Notes: generated by a model from the letters alone, not told the origin. A DNA stretch of 64,000 nucleotides from Lepus europaeus (GCF_033115175.1 NC_084835.1:24819858-24883857); one strand, 5' to 3'. Positions 38,601 to 51,362 are shown, counted from the first letter of the stretch. Numbers and translations are program-made.

Positions 38601-39189
38601 ATGCTGTCTGAGCTGAGATTCTGGCTCAGGAGGAGTGACCAGGGCCTGAGGCCTTGGTCATCACACCAGGCCTGAGGAGGGGAGGATGCAGGATGGGGAT
38701 GTACCTGGCCACGGGCCTGAGCCTGGAGGCCTGAAGGCAGGGAAACGTAGGGGTGAGGTAAGGTTTGGGGTACCCTGGGCTGAGATCTGAATGTGGGTTT
38801 TTGCCCCCTTGACCAGGTGGGCACTGAAGGGGTTCTTGCTGGCTGGGGCAAAAGGCTGTACCTATCCAGGTCCTGGAGTGGCTGGGGACTACACTGGTGG
38901 CATCAGGCATTATAGAACAGAATTGACTCATAACCCTTGCTGAAAGTTGGATGTGGGTTGGCCAGGACCCATGATGGGGCCAGAGTTCTGATTGGGACCT
39001 AGGTTGCCAGGAACCACTCTGAGCTAGAGACCAGGGCACCAGGGACAGTCGGGATGTGAGTTTGGGAGTGAAGGAAGCCCTCAGGACATCCCAGATCCAG
39101 ATGCATCCATGTGAGGACACAGCCCAAACTGAGCCCTTACAGTCGAGTTGGGAAGACCACCCTCCCAGCTCGGGCACTGGCAACAGCAA

Positions 39190-39310
39190 CCGGATGTCTG
39201 CCGTGTGACAACCTGTGCTCACTGCACAGATGAAGAGAGTGAGGCTTCACCTACCCAAGGTCACTGGCAGCAAGTGGCCATGCTGTGGTTTGAAGCTAGC
39301 CCTCTGACAT
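39190..39310 (-). repeat. Probable MIR, minus orientation
   Basis: 'cagatgaagagagtgaggct' and 'acccaaggtcactggcagca' follow the reverse-complement MIR order. Confidence 0.45.
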
Positions 39311-39687
39311 CCAGCCAAGGAAGGCTGAGCAGGCCACGGAAGCCAACTGCAGCGCAGGATCACGACTTCCAGAGGGGCCCCAGAAGCTGGTTAGGGTGGT
39401 CCCAGGGCTGACGTGGGCTTCCAAGACAAAGGGGAATGTGGTGACCCAAATAGAAAGTGCCAGACTCGGGTGAGCTTCCTCCCAGCCACCTCTGGGCACC
39501 CAACCTTCACATCTTCACGGAGGGGCCAGGCGGAGAATCCTTGGTGTGGGGCAGGGGAGGGCAGTGACCGTGGCTGCTGCTGAAGGCAGACTGATGACTC
39601 TGAATGTAGGGCGGCCCTGACAACTGAGGGGGATATGGAGCCTGCATTTCAGGTCCAGAGGACTGGGGTCTAAGAAGGAGGCACCAT

Positions 39688-40023
39688 GGCCGGCGCTGTG
39701 GCTTAACAGGCTAATCCTTCGCCTTGCGGCGCAGGCACACCAGGTTCTAGTCCTGGTTAGGGCGCTGGACTCTATCCCGGTTGCCCCTCTTCCAGGCCAG
39801 CTCTCTGCTATGGCCCGGGAAGGCAGTGGAGGATGGCCCAAGTCCTTGGGCCCTGCACCCGCATGGGAGACCAGGAGAAGCGCCTGGCTCCTGGCTTCGG
39901 ATCGGTGCAATGCGCCGGCTGCAGCGGCCATTGGAGGGTGAACCAACGGCAAAAAGGAAGACCTTTCTCTCTGTCTCTCTCACTATCCACTCTGCCTGTC
40001 AAAAAAAAAAAAAAAAAAAAAAA
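39688..40023 (+). mobile_element. CSINE, young full-length copy
   Basis: Runs from 'ggccggcgctgtggctta' through 'cacaccaggttctagtcct' to a 23-nt A tail. It is flanked by a perfect 10-bp target-site duplication GGAGGCACCA (39677-39686 and 40027-40036). Confidence 0.96.
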
Positions 40024-40194
40024 GGAGGAGGCACCAGATAGGTGTGCCTAAAAAACCTTGAAGGCACCCACAGCTCAAGAATTGACCATGGTTCCCCGCT
40101 GTCTGCTTGCACTGAAACCCACTGTCTTTGCCTCATTCTGCCCAGCCCCCTAGAGGATGGAGCTTGTTCTTTGAAACCATGTTTCAATGCGGAA

Positions 40195-40620
40195 CTCAGA
40201 TATGAGGGAACTCAAAAGGTTCGTGGAAAAATGAAGTTGAAAGATAATATACATTTTCCATGAACTTAGATTTTAAAAAGATAAAGGCATCGGCTTATTA
40301 ATATATTTTACAAGTTCAAATTCTTAGCATAAATTCCATCGAGGCCAACAGCAAAATGAATGTGAACGTTTTACTGGAAGCCAAGCTGAGAGTTGCAGCC
40401 TCCCTTGGCCTCAGCGTCCAGTCACTTGCAGAGTTTGCTTTTGGCAGCGAGAACCGCGGCTGCGTTCTCGTGGATCAGTGGTTGCGAGGGCAGTGTTCGT
40501 GGATGGACACGCAGTGTCTTTGATGGACAGGGACAGCAGGGACAGCCTTGCTCGGGCTCAGCAGCAGCGCTGTTCTCTGAGCGTGGGCAGAGGACTCCAG
40601 TGTGTCATAATTTGGGGCTG
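40195..40620. other. Unclassified repeat-like block
   Basis: 'gaactcaaaaggttcgtgga' and the AT-rich text after it resemble the ends of old DNA-transposon copies seen across mammals, but I cannot name the family. The GC-rich right half has no recognised content. Confidence 0.25.
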
Positions 40621-40815
40621 TGCCCATTGGAGTCTGGAGTTTTTTCAGTAATTAAAAACATGAAAGAAAAAGAAGGAAAGAAAGAATGGAAAAGAGAAAG
40701 GAGAAGAAGGAACTCATGGATGGTGGGGCCCCTGGGCACACTGAGGCAGCCCCAGGACCACTTGCTCCCTGGAAGCCTGCCCTGCCTGCTCCAGTGCCCT
40801 TCACGGGACTCTCTC

Positions 40816-41086
40816 TCTCTCTGTCTTTTTTTTTTTGACAGGCAGAGTTAGACAGTGAGAGAGCTGTGCCGATCCGAAGCCAGGAGCCAGGTGCTTCCTC
40901 CTGGTCTCCCATGTGGGTGCAGGGCCCAAGCACTTGGGCCATCCTCCACTGCCCTCCCGGGCCACAGCAAAGAGCTGGACTGGAGGAGGAGCAACCAGGA
41001 CAGACTCCGGTACCCCGACCAGGACTAGAACCCGGGGTGTCAGTGCTGCAGGCGGAGAATTAGCCAAGTGAGCCGCGGCGCCGGCC
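40816..41086 (-). mobile_element. CSINE, young, minus orientation
   Basis: T-tail complement, then 'gacaggcagagttagacagt', 'cacttgggccatcctccact' and the 5' end complement 'gccgcggcgccggcc'. A short target-site duplication GGACTCTCT is visible at about 40806 and 41088. Confidence 0.93.
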
Positions 41087-42016
41087 AGGACTCTCTTACC
41101 CGGACCTGTCACAGCAAACACATTTGGTCCACATACCCCTGAAAGGTCCCTGTTCCCTGGTGGATGCTCCAGACTGCCAGTCACCAGTCAGAGCAGGGGA
41201 GAAAGCCCCAAGCAGGAGACATGGGGCAGGGGCTTCCCCAGACCCCGGGCAGAGCGTCCAGGGGTGGGAAGACAGGAACCCAGTGCTTCTGAAACCCAGA
41301 ACATCTCTGGTTCTGGGTACCTTCATTTCTGGGAACTGACTGTGCTTTGGAAAGAGTGAAATGAGAAGCAAAACCCTCGGGCCCCAGCATCACCCCCCCT
41401 CCTGCATTCTGTCTTCCTTCCGCTGAGTCACAGTGAGAGCCGAGCGCTAAAGCTTCACTGAGGGCTTCTTGGGTAGGGCAGGGTTCAGGGTCAGATGAGG
41501 ACACAGAATCTAGGATGAGTCCCTGTCTCCTGCCAACATCCTCTATGAGAGGCCCTAGGGTTGCTGGGGGCTGAGACAACCTCCTCCAACTTGTGGAGAG
41601 GGTAATCGGAGCCCTCATCTGTCCTGACGCCCCTCCCTTCCCCAGGCGCAGCGTTTACCCACAGTCACTTTCTGAGAACCTGTGGTAATCTAGGCCCGTG
41701 CGGTAGATGGTTTGGGGGGCCTTGCTCTTGGGGAGCCCATGGACTTGGGCATAGATGCCTCCTGATGGGCCCCAGTGAATGGCTGGGTCCTCAGGATTGC
41801 ATTTGGTCTGCGATGGGATAGCCACAGGCGTCATTTGACACAGGGGAGACCAAGCCCCATCATGCATGCATGTCACAGACACCTGCACACCCCTACACTG
41901 TCACCCGCAAGTCCAGGGTTGTGGGACTTGAGCACTTGGGCCAGTGTCTGTGGTCACAGGCGTCTGTGCAGGGCCTCTTTGATGGGGAGTGCCAGGTTCC
42001 AGAAAGAGGTCAGGGC

Positions 42017-42047
42017 TGTGTGTGTGTGTGCACGTGTGTGCATGTGT
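42017..42047. repeat. Imperfect (TG)n tract
   Basis: Alternating TG/CG/CA purine-pyrimidine run, with Z-DNA-like composition. Confidence 0.85.
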
Positions 42048-42094
42048 TGTCATCACCCTATCTCAGAGGCTCAACCCTGAGCCGTGGGAGCTCA

Positions 42095-42200
42095 ACACTG
42101 CACTCCCATTCATGGGATAGAAGGCCAAAGCCCAGAGAAGGCTCATGACTTGCCCAGTGTCACACAGCATGTTGGGGCAGGCCTGGGAGGGGAATGAGCC
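42095..42200 (-). repeat. MIR, minus orientation
   Basis: 'atgacttgcccagtgtcaca' followed by 'cagcatgttggggcagg' is the reverse-complement MIR core. Confidence 0.55.
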
Positions 42201-42423
42201 AGACCTGAGCACCATATCCATGCCTCTGACCTTTCTGGTTTGGTACCTGGGGCCGGATAACCTCCAAGGACCATGCTTCATCAACCTCTGGGAGGTAAGG
42301 CTGTTGATTCTCCCAGTAAACTCACCGAGTAACCAACCACAGGATACTCTCAAGTCTTACCGACCCCTTCCCAGGATTTTCCACACACCACACCTTTGCT
42401 TGGACTGTCCTGGCCACCACAGT

Positions 42424-42470
42424 TTCTCTCTCTCCTCTCTCCTCTCTCTCCTCTCTCCTCTCTCTCTCGT
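42424..42470. repeat. CT-rich tract with TCTCC units
   Basis: Pyrimidine-only run built from repeated CTCTCTCCT units, within an L2-like sequence. Confidence 0.85.
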
Positions 42471-43507
42471 CCCTCAAGGCTTTCCAAGTTCTACTCAAAT
42501 GCTTCCACCCTCGCTGGAACTCTCAGATCTCTTATCGTCCCACCAACTTCTGACCACCTCATTCCTACACTCTGGTCCCTCACTCAGTAAAGTTGCAATT
42601 GACCCTTTGAGCTCTGAGCTTGGGTAGAGGATCTTCCAGCCACAGCCAGCCCAGCCCAGCCCTTCAGACTTTACCAGTCACACTAGGGTGGGCCCCGGAA
42701 CCAGAAAAGGAAACTTCTGCCCCCCAACTCTGCTCCTCCTGCAAAGGCCCAGCCAGGCCCTGTGCAGCCTCCGAGAGCAGGAGAAACTTGTGGCTGCCAG
42801 AGAGGGCAGGGGTGCTGCCACGTAGGCCAGGTTTGGGCCGTGATGTTTACTGTTCGAGTTTCATTTATTCCTCATACCGTGGCACCCCTCACCTGTATGC
42901 CAGGCCTGAACTGCTTGGCAAGGTAAGGGTTGGGGCCAGATAAAGTGTAGAGAACACGCAGGTTTAGTGGGTGTTGCTGTGTCTCTAAATGGCCCCAGAC
43001 CCAGTTCTCCATTCTTTGCCCAGAGCCCTCCCCTTGGAGAGGGGCAGAGGGGTTGCCTTTACCTCCTGAAGCTCTGAGCCCCATTGCCGTCTGGCTACCC
43101 CCCGTCCCTGTTTGCCCACCATCTGCCCTAGTCCCTGACCGAACCTGGGAACCTGCTGCCGCTGCCCTTGATGTTACTTTGTCTCAGGGGATGGACCCAG
43201 CAGCTCATACTCTGGGATAGGCAGCTTGAGTCCAGCCCATGGTACAGAGGGGTCAGCTCAAGGAAGGGCATCAGGACCTGGCTTGGGCGTCCTGGAGAAA
43301 GTTAGGGAAGGGGGACAGGAGGGTAAATTTCATAGCCAAGGGGAAGGTGGCTTTCCCTTCCCCACACCTCATTTTCTCCCAGCTATGGCAGGCCCAGGCC
43401 TCTGTGAAAAGTGAGTTTTTCCTGCTCATCTAGTCTCAGATTCCTGTTTTGTTATCTATCACACAGAGAAATGGCCTAACTGGTTCTTGCTGGTGCGTGG
43501 ATGAGCC

Positions 43508-43737
43508 ATTCCATCTGCTGGTTCACTCCCCAAATAGCTGCAATAGCCAGGATTGGGCCAAGCTGAAGCCAGGAACCTGGAGCTCCATCCATGTGTTACA
43601 GGGGCCCAGGGACTCGGACCATCTTCTACTACTTTCCAAGGTACATTAGCAGGGAGCTGGATTGGAACCAGTGCTCCAATATGGGATGCTGGGGTGGCAG
43701 GCAGAGGCTTAACCCACTGTACCACAATGCCAGCCCC
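43508..43737 (-). mobile_element. CSINE, minus orientation, 3'-truncated
   Basis: 'catctgctggttcactcccc', 'ggtacattagcagggagctg' and 'accacaatgccagcccc'. The A-tail part is missing. Confidence 0.85.
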
Positions 43738-44109
43738 TTTGTGCATTTATTTTGTATCTGGCCACCCTCTTGGCTTCTGTTACAGGATTTGCTATTTGTT
43801 GCTTCTCTTGGACTTTTTTTTATTAACATTTTACCACTGAAAATGACAAAACTGTCTTTTCCTTCTAATACTTCTTGCTTTTATTTAGTTTCCTTGTTTT
43901 ATAGCTTGGCTAAGACTTCCAGTATAATATTGAAAAATAATAATAACTAGAGCATTTGTGTCTTATTCTTACTCCCTGGGCATGCCCTAATAGCTGCCTA
44001 TCAAGTGTTCTTGCTGCTAATTTTGGATAGACAGCCATTCTCTAGTTAAAGATGGCTCAGCCAAATCCTGGCTGACTCGGAATTTGTTGGTTTATTTTAG
44101 AAGTTTATT

Positions 44110-44230
44110 TATTTGCATCTTTCTTTTTTTAAAGGCAGACTTTACATGAACGAGGTAAATTTGTCTCTGGTTGGAAGTTACTTTTTTTTTTTTTTAAGCA
44201 GAGTTACACAAAGAGAAAAGGAGAGAGGAG

Positions 44231-44271
<41 letters not shown>

Positions 44272-44541
44272 CTTCCATTCGCTGGTTCACTCCCAGTTGG
44301 CTGCAACAGCTGGAGCTGCACCGATGCAAAGCCAGGAGCCAGGAGCTTCTTCCGGGTCTCCTACATGGGTGCAGGGGCTCAAGGACTTGGGCCATCTTCT
44401 ACTGCTTTCCCAGGCCATAGCAGAGAGCTGGATCGGAAGTGGAGCAGTCGGGTCTCGAACTGGTGCCCATATGGGATGCTGGCAGTGCAGGAGGCGGCTT
44501 AACCCACTATGCCACAGAGCCGGCCCATATTTGCATCTTTC
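44110..44541 (-). mobile_element. CSINE with 3' transduced tail and 14-bp target-site duplication
   Basis: The CSINE body occupies about 44182-44525 in minus orientation, with its A-tail complement at 44182-44195. A perfect 14-bp direct repeat TATTTGCATCTTTC lies at 44110-44123 and 44528-44541. The left copy is separated from the SINE tail by 51 nt of unrelated DNA plus a second T7 tail complement (44124-44130). The whole unit between the repeats therefore appears to have inserted as one piece: SINE, A tail, extra sequence, second A tail. Confidence 0.75.
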
Positions 44542-45183
44542 ATTCATTCATGCAGGAACCCTTCAATGAGTGAGGACTGATTGCCAGGCCTACACTTGGT
44601 TCTGGGGTGTGAAAAAGAAAATTGACACAGCCTCAGCCCATAAGGAGCTCATAGCTCGGTGGAGCAGAGGCAAGTCAGTAGGCCCTGGACCTGGGGCCGT
44701 AGGCGTGCATTTGATCACTGTCGGTGGAGCACTGTGCCGGGCAGGGGGGATGGGCAGTGTTCAAAGGCCCTGCTGACATGCACCTCACAGTCTGCTAGCA
44801 TTCAGGTTCCCACACAGCAGCTGTGACGCTCAGCAAGGCTTTGTCTGCCGCAGAGGCCAGGTCAGGAAGTAACCAGAAATGCCAGGGAGCTAACGACCTG
44901 CAGCAGCCCTACGCCATGAGGCCAGGAGGTCTGCGGCTTCGTGTCCCGTGTTCCTCACCATTTGGGTGGGACAACCCTGATCCTCAGTTGCCTGCAGCGG
45001 GAACCCACTCACTAACATGTCTGATTTGGCTATCTTTCCTTCCTGGTCTCACTTCCTCTCTCCTTTATGTCAACAATGTACGGGCTAAGATTTACCTGAT
45101 TGCATGCTAACAAGTTAGTCTGCCATGATCTCGAGGCTGCTGGCAGAAGGCACAAACTGCCGGTTAAGAAACAAAGAATGGAT

Positions 45184-45466
45184 GGGCATTTGGTATAGCC
45201 ATCAAGACATTGGGATGCCTGCATCCCTGAGCAGAATCCCATCTCTGCTCCACATTCCAGCTTCCTGCTAATGTGCAGCAGGTGATGGCTGAAATAGTTG
45301 GGTTTCTGCCACCCATGTGGGACACCTGAATTATGTTCCTGTCTTCTGGCTTCAGGGTGGCTCAACCCCAGCTGCTGCAGGCATTTGGAGGGAAATCAAG
45401 AGCACAGAAGACGTCTCCCTGCCTCTCTGCCTTCCAAATAAATTTTTATTTTATTTTATTTTTTAG
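45184..45466 (+). mobile_element. CSINE, old, plus orientation
   Basis: 'gggatgcctgcatccctgag', 'ttccagcttcctgctaatgt', 'cacccatgtgggacacctga' and the tail 'ttccaaataaatttttattt'. Confidence 0.75.
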
Positions 45467-45690
45467 CCAATCAGCACTTTCTGCCACCACTTCCCTGCAC
45501 CCCATCCCCCAAGGTCTGCACTGAAGGCCAGGTGGGTTGCATTACACAGAAGAGCCTTGAGTTTAGGGGACCTGGATCTTTTCTAGTCTCTGCAAGCAGA
45601 CCTGCCCAGTAGGGAGATGATATCTTAGTGTATTGGACAGTAAACGAATTTGCCCTTTTCCCTGGAGGAAGACACAACATTTATCTTCTT

Positions 45691-45972
45691 CTTTTAAAAA
45701 AACTGATAGGTGGAGAGACGGAGACAGAGACATCCTCCATAGGCGGATTCACTCCCCAAATGCCCACAGCCACCGAGGCTGAAGCTGGGAGCCAGTAACT
45801 TAATCCAGTCTGCCATGGGGGTGGCAGAGACCCAAGTGCTTGAGCCCTTACCTGCTGCCTGCCTCCCACCGCTGCACTGGCAGGAAGCTGGAATCAGGAG
45901 CCAGGGTTTCAAAGCCTGGTACTTAAGTATGGGATGAGAGCCTCCTAACCTGTGTCTCAGCTGCTGGGCCCA
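45691..45972 (-). mobile_element. CSINE, old, minus orientation
   Basis: 'gaggctgaagctgggagcca', 'ggcaggaagctggaatcagg' and 'cagctgctgggcccaaca'. High divergence. Confidence 0.72.
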
Positions 45973-46443
45973 ACACTCGCCCTGCCTCTGCCCTCCGAGG
46001 CTGGTGGCCGTCATAATCACTGTGGTGAGTTCTGTTCGGAAGAAGGGCAGTCAGTGCCTCTCCTGGCGGGGGTGCAGAAACGGGAGAGAAGCACAGAGAA
46101 TTCCAACACCTTGCCGGTGCTTCTTGGCGTCACTTCCCAAATAAGCAATTTGCCTTTGAATCCTTGTTTCAGTCTGATTCTGGGAGAAAACTCTCAAAAT
46201 GGGGAGACAATGCTAAGTGGACATCAGTGGATTTCTGGAATTTCTGGAATTCCACCCCCGCCAATCCCATCGTCCTGTAAATAATGCAGGCAGCCCTGTG
46301 AAGGAAGCTGGCGCCCAGAACTGCTACTGCTGTGATGCCTGGGGCAGAGGTTTCTAAAGAATGCCTAGGGTTTCCTTTTTAACGTTTAAATATTTGTTCA
46401 TCTAGAATTTATGGTAGTGGCAGATGTGAGGTAGACACTGGAC

Positions 46444-46771
46444 TTTTTTTTTTTTTTTAAAGAGTATTTATTTGAAAGGTAGAGTTACAGAGAGAAGGAG
46501 AGACAGAAAGATCTTCTATCTGCTGGTTCACTCCCCAAATGGCCTCAATGCCCAGGGCTGGGCCAGGCCAAAACCAGAAGCCTGGAACTCCATTTCAGCC
46601 TCCCTTGTGGGTAGCAAGGGCTCAAGTACTTGGACCATCTTCCACTGCTTTCCTAGGCACATTAGCAGGGAGCTGGGTCAGAAGTGAAGCAGCGGGGAGT
46701 CAAACCGGCATTCATATGTGATGCTGGGGTCGTAGCCATCAGCTTAATCCACTGTGCCACAACACCGGCCC
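46444..46771 (-). mobile_element. CSINE, minus orientation
   Basis: T-rich tail complement, 'tatttgaaaggtagagttac', 'ctgctggttcactccccaaa', and the end 'gccacaacaccggccc'. A duplication of roughly CTGGA(C/G)TTT flanks it. Confidence 0.88.
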
Positions 46772-46808
46772 TGGAGTTTATTTTTTTTCCAAATTGTTTC
46801 GGGGTTAA

Positions 46809-47142
46809 CACTTTGCTGTAGTGGGAAAAGCCGCTGCCTGCAGTGCCAGCATCCCATATGGGCACTGGTGCAAGTCCCCAATGCTCCACTTCTGATCCAG
46901 CTCTCTGCTATGGCCTGGGAAAGCAGTAGAAGATGGCCTGAGTGCTTGGGCCCCTGCAGCCATGTGGGAGGCCTGGAGGAAGCTCCTAGCACTTGCCTTC
47001 AGACCAGTGTAGCTCTGGCTGTTGCAGCTATCTGGGAAATAAAACAGCAGATGGAAGACCCCCCCCCACCTCTCTCTCTCCGCCTCTGCCTCTGCCTCTC
47101 TGTAATTCTGCCTTTCAAATAAATGAATAAACCTTTAAAAAA
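46809..47142 (+). mobile_element. CSINE, plus orientation
   Basis: 'ctgcagtgccagcatcccat', 'gatccagctctctgctatgg' and a tail 'tttcaaataaatgaataaac'. It is head-to-head with the neighbouring minus-strand copy, so the pair forms a large inverted repeat. Confidence 0.88.
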
Positions 47143-47642
47143 TGCCATGTATTAGAAACTGTGCCTGGGGCTGGCGCTGGAGATTTGACACTCAGCATCC
47201 ACTCTGTAACACTGCGTGGGCCCAGGGAAAAGTATGGCTGTGCCCCTACTCAGCTGCACAGCAGACAGATCTGCTCCACAGAGGATTTGGCTGCGGATTA
47301 GGAAGATTTCTTCCTATGAAAAAGTTTAACAACATTAATAAACATTTCAAAAACTGAAGTCAAATTTCAGTTTTAAATAGTTCTAATTTAAATGTTGACA
47401 GTTTATTATAAGCTGAAATAGTCTATTTTGTCTGACTTTTTGGAAATGTTTAAAATGCTCATACTTTGAATTTTAAATGTCTTTTGTTTGATTTTTTATT
47501 TTAATATTTTAAATATTACCAAAAGAAGAGTAGTTGTGTGAAAATCTTGATTATGATAGCATCATCAGTCATTTAAGTGGAATGAAGGCAAGGACAAAGA
47601 ATGTTACAGAATATCTTCTGAATCAGGCCTGTCTCTGTTCTC
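47143..47642. other. AT-rich unique sequence
   Basis: From about 47320 the DNA becomes strongly AT-rich (many TTTAAA-type runs). It could be a degraded LINE 3' end, but no motif is clear enough to name one. Confidence 0.4.
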
Positions 47643-47961
47643 TTTTTTTTTTTTCTTAAAGATTTTTTATTTATTTATTTGACAGGTAGAGTTACAGACA
47701 GTGAGAGAGAGAGACAGAGAAAAAGGTCTTCCTTCTGTTGGTTCACTCCCAAATGGCCGCCATGGCTGCTGCTGCGCCGATCCGAAGCCAGGAGCCAGGT
47801 GCTTCTTCCTGGTCTCCCATGCTGGTGCAGGGGCCCAAGCACTTGGGCCATCCTCCACTGCCCTCCCAGGCCACAGCAGAGAGCTGGACTGGAAGAGGAG
47901 CAACTGGGACTAGAACCCGGCGCCCATATAGGATTAACCAAGTGAGCCACGGCGCCGGCCC
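47643..47961 (-). mobile_element. CSINE, young, minus orientation
   Basis: T-tail complement, 'ttatttatttgacaggtaga', 'gcttcttcctggtctcccat', and the end 'cacggcgccggcccc'. A perfect 12-bp target-site duplication CTCTGTTCTCTT lies at 47633-47644 and 47962-47973. Confidence 0.94.
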
Positions 47962-50900
47962 CTCTGTTCTCTTACTTAAACCTCAGGCCCATCTCTAAAC
48001 ACACAGACTAAAACAGTCATAATTAAGCTCAGGATTCTTTTATAGTTGCTGACTTTCAGATATATAAAAACAACGGAATTACAGATGTTTTCTCGCTGTA
48101 AAAGTTTATATGTGAGTAGGAGGAGAAAGCATGTTTTATTACAGTTTGATTTATGATTTTTCAATATTTAGATTTTGGTATGTGGGCCTCCACTTGCCTT
48201 TCTCCGCAGAGCACTGCCAACATCGGATCGGGGCCTCCGCTCCAACAGGAAGGAAAAGCAGCCGTGAACACAGGTTCTTCCTGCTGCAACAGGAGCCAGA
48301 GAAGGAGGGCTCCTGGTGCTCTTGTCCGTGTGGGCTCATGGCGAAGTGGGAGCCAGAGGCGTGGGTGGGGCCCGGAAGAAGCAGCACTCAGCAAGTCTAC
48401 ACACTCACACCTTGTGATTAAGGTAAGTGACACCATTATCCCCACTTCACAGAGCTGGAGTGAGCTCCCAGAGGGCTCAAGATTTGCTCGAGATACAACG
48501 TAAGTTGTGTGGCTCTGGTACCCCCCGTAACAGGGCACAAGGGTCCCATGAAAACCCAGTAGATGCCACCCAGCAGCTCTTTTCACACTGGCTGTGTGGG
48601 TACCAGGTCAAGTTCTCCCACAGTTGAATTTTCTGAGGCCAAGGCCAGCCTGACCGAGGCTGTAAGTGGCAGAGAATGTGGCATTTCCGTCAGCTGCCCC
48701 CAGTAGCCCCTGAGAACTGGCTGCTCCCTGGGCTGCCCCCGCTGCCGTGCTACAGTGGTCAGAGGACCCCGGTGCCCAGCTGTACCTCCCAGCTGTCCTC
48801 TGGACAGAGTCCAGGCCCTTCTCTCCAGGACTGGCCCCTGCAGGATGGTGAGCTGGGGATAGGTGGGTGGCAGTGAGGGCCACGGAGTGACCTGGGGGCA
48901 TGAGCACCCCTGTCCAGCCTCGGCCAGGGGAATCCGCCTCCACTCCAGGCAGACTGGTGCTGAGTGGTTAAACGGCTGCCCCAAGGCCTCCCAGCCAGAC
49001 GGAGGCCCTCCCTTCCCTTCTGTGCTGACCTTGACTTGCTCTGCCAGTGCCCCAGCTGATGGTCAGCACACTGATGGCCACCGTCTGGGAGAGTGTCCAG
49101 ACCCTAACCCAGCCCTAGGTCACACCCTCCACAGCCTCCTGGGAGCTCCAGGAGCCAGGCATGGGCTCATTGCCCACCTGCAGCCTCCCATCTCCATTCT
49201 ACAGGTAGGGACACAAAAACTCCCATGGGCATAGCAGGGCCATGGTGCTGGGACTACTCTGGGCAGCTTGATGCTGAACCCAGGGCCGATAGGCCCTGCT
49301 GTGGGACGGGGAATAAGGATAGGGACAAGGTTGGCCTGGAGAGTTAGAGCTGCCTGCCCATCAGCAAGGGGGCTCAGCGAACAGGACCTGGCACTGCTGA
49401 CCCTGCTGACTGTCCTGCCTACTCTCCCTGGGCCACTCTGACTCCAGGTGCTTCCCACTCTGGGGCAGCTCTGTCACACCTAATCTCTCACCACACCCAC
49501 ACACTGCCCCTCACAGGCACCTGCACCCCTTTTTTCTCTACCCACACACCCATTTCTGACTGTCCAGTCTATGTCCCAGCCTGGGCACTGGGCATTGCAG
49601 AGTCTGTGCCAGACCTAGGCCTGCCCTGGCAGAGCCTTTGGAGTGGCTCAGCGTCCTCAAACTGGGATGGGGGAGTCTTAGGGGGTACCTGCAGTCAGGG
49701 AGGGCTTCCTGGAGGTAGAGACCCAAGCTGCGGCCTCAGCACCCTCCCCCACCCCACATCACTGGCCATCCTCGGCGCCTCTCCCTGGAATGGCCAGCAG
49801 GTTCCTGGAAGCGTCCCCTGGCCCTGCCGTGCTGGTTCCAAGAACTGCAGCTCCTGGCAGCATTTGCTTGGGATCCTTTCCTGGAACCTAGGCCTTGCCC
49901 TGCCGCGGTGGCTGAGGTCGCACAGGGCAGCCAGTGCAAGTCCTGAGGGAGGGAGCAGCTTGGAGGGGCCTCTGGAGGGAGGACACTCCGTGGACCAGAC
50001 ACTGACAGGTGGGTCCAGGACAGGCTGGGGGACGGGAGGTCAGGGAGGTGTAAGTGCTTTGGCCCCCAGTCAGCCATGGGGACAGACCCATGAGTTCTTG
50101 CCCAGAAGGGAGGCCCCTCCCTGGGCCACAAGTGGACTCACCCTCCACCCCCAGCCCTGACACCAGCCTTCATCAGATTAACTCTGGAGGGACAGGCCAG
50201 GGGACAAGGGACAGGAGTGGCAGCTTGTGAGCAGGGAGGGGGGTGGGACCCTTGGAAGGTCAGAACACCTGCGTTATTATTCCTGTTATGATTGCACCTT
50301 GGGTGATTACAACAACAGTCAGTCACACGCACCCCACCCCTGCAAGTTAGGTGATTGGGGGCCAGGCCCTGATGAATGGGCAAGGGCAGGGCCCAGCTCA
50401 CCTCAAGGTCACCAGGCCTCCTCTTCTGGGGTGTGTTCTCCACCCCCACCACTTCTGATCTGGCACCAGGCCTGCCCACCCGCCTGGGACCTGCCAGATC
50501 ACGTTGAGCAACCGGTTCCTGAGAAGCAAGGAAGGCTGTTTGGTTTAAAATTAACTCCCCCGCTCCCCTCCCTCCTGCGGCCTCCTCTGAGTTCTTGGAA
50601 GAGGCGCTCAGCTCTTCCTGGGAAGAGGCCTCCAGCCGCAGCAGCTGCCACAATTCTGGCGAAAACACCTCACCCGGGGTGGGGGTGGGGTGGGGGGTGC
50701 CTGCACCAGGCCCTCCTGTCCTCTGCCAGGCCCTGGGATCCTCTAGGAGCTCGGCACCCCAGGTTACCCGGTGAGGCTGAGCACAGAAAAGGGGTGATCA
50801 CCCACACTCTGGGAGGAGAGGCCATTACCTCTGCTTCCAGCCGCGAAGCCCACGGCTCGCAGCCGGGCACTGCTGGCTTAGAGACCCTGCCTGGGCACCT

Positions 50901-51362
50901 CTTGGGTAGGAGAGGGAACTGATCCCGTTGGCAGCAAACCCAGGACCTTGTCCTACTCCAGGTGGCTCCAAGAGAGAAAGCAACCTTCCCTGCTTCCCCG
51001 GCTTTGTCTGCCTGTGCCCAGCCTGCCCACCCACGAGGTACCCGGCTGACGAGAACCACCAGTCAAGGAGGCCCAGGGCGCACACTGTAGGCCCCCATAT
51101 GCCAGAGTCATGGTGCTGTCTGCCAGAGGTCCCATCTGCCCTCTCACCCAGACCCACAACTGCCTTTGGGCTCCATCTCCTTCTGGGTGAGCTTGCGGTT
51201 TCTGGAGCTCTTGAGCTCCGTGGCTCTGAGCTGTGGGGATGAGTTTGCTGGGAACCCACTCTCCCAGTAGCTCCTCCTACCACATCCCCTGGTAGAAGCT
51301 GAGAGAAACAGAGGAATGCTGGCCAAGTGGAAAGGTTAACACACTCAACACACCTGCAGGTG

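Larger units (their letters stand above)
41087..43507. other. Intergenic sequence
   Basis: No gene seen. It includes a TG-rich tract at about 42017-42047, a MIR at about 42095-42200 and a CT-rich tract (TCTCC units) at about 42424-42470. Confidence 0.5.
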
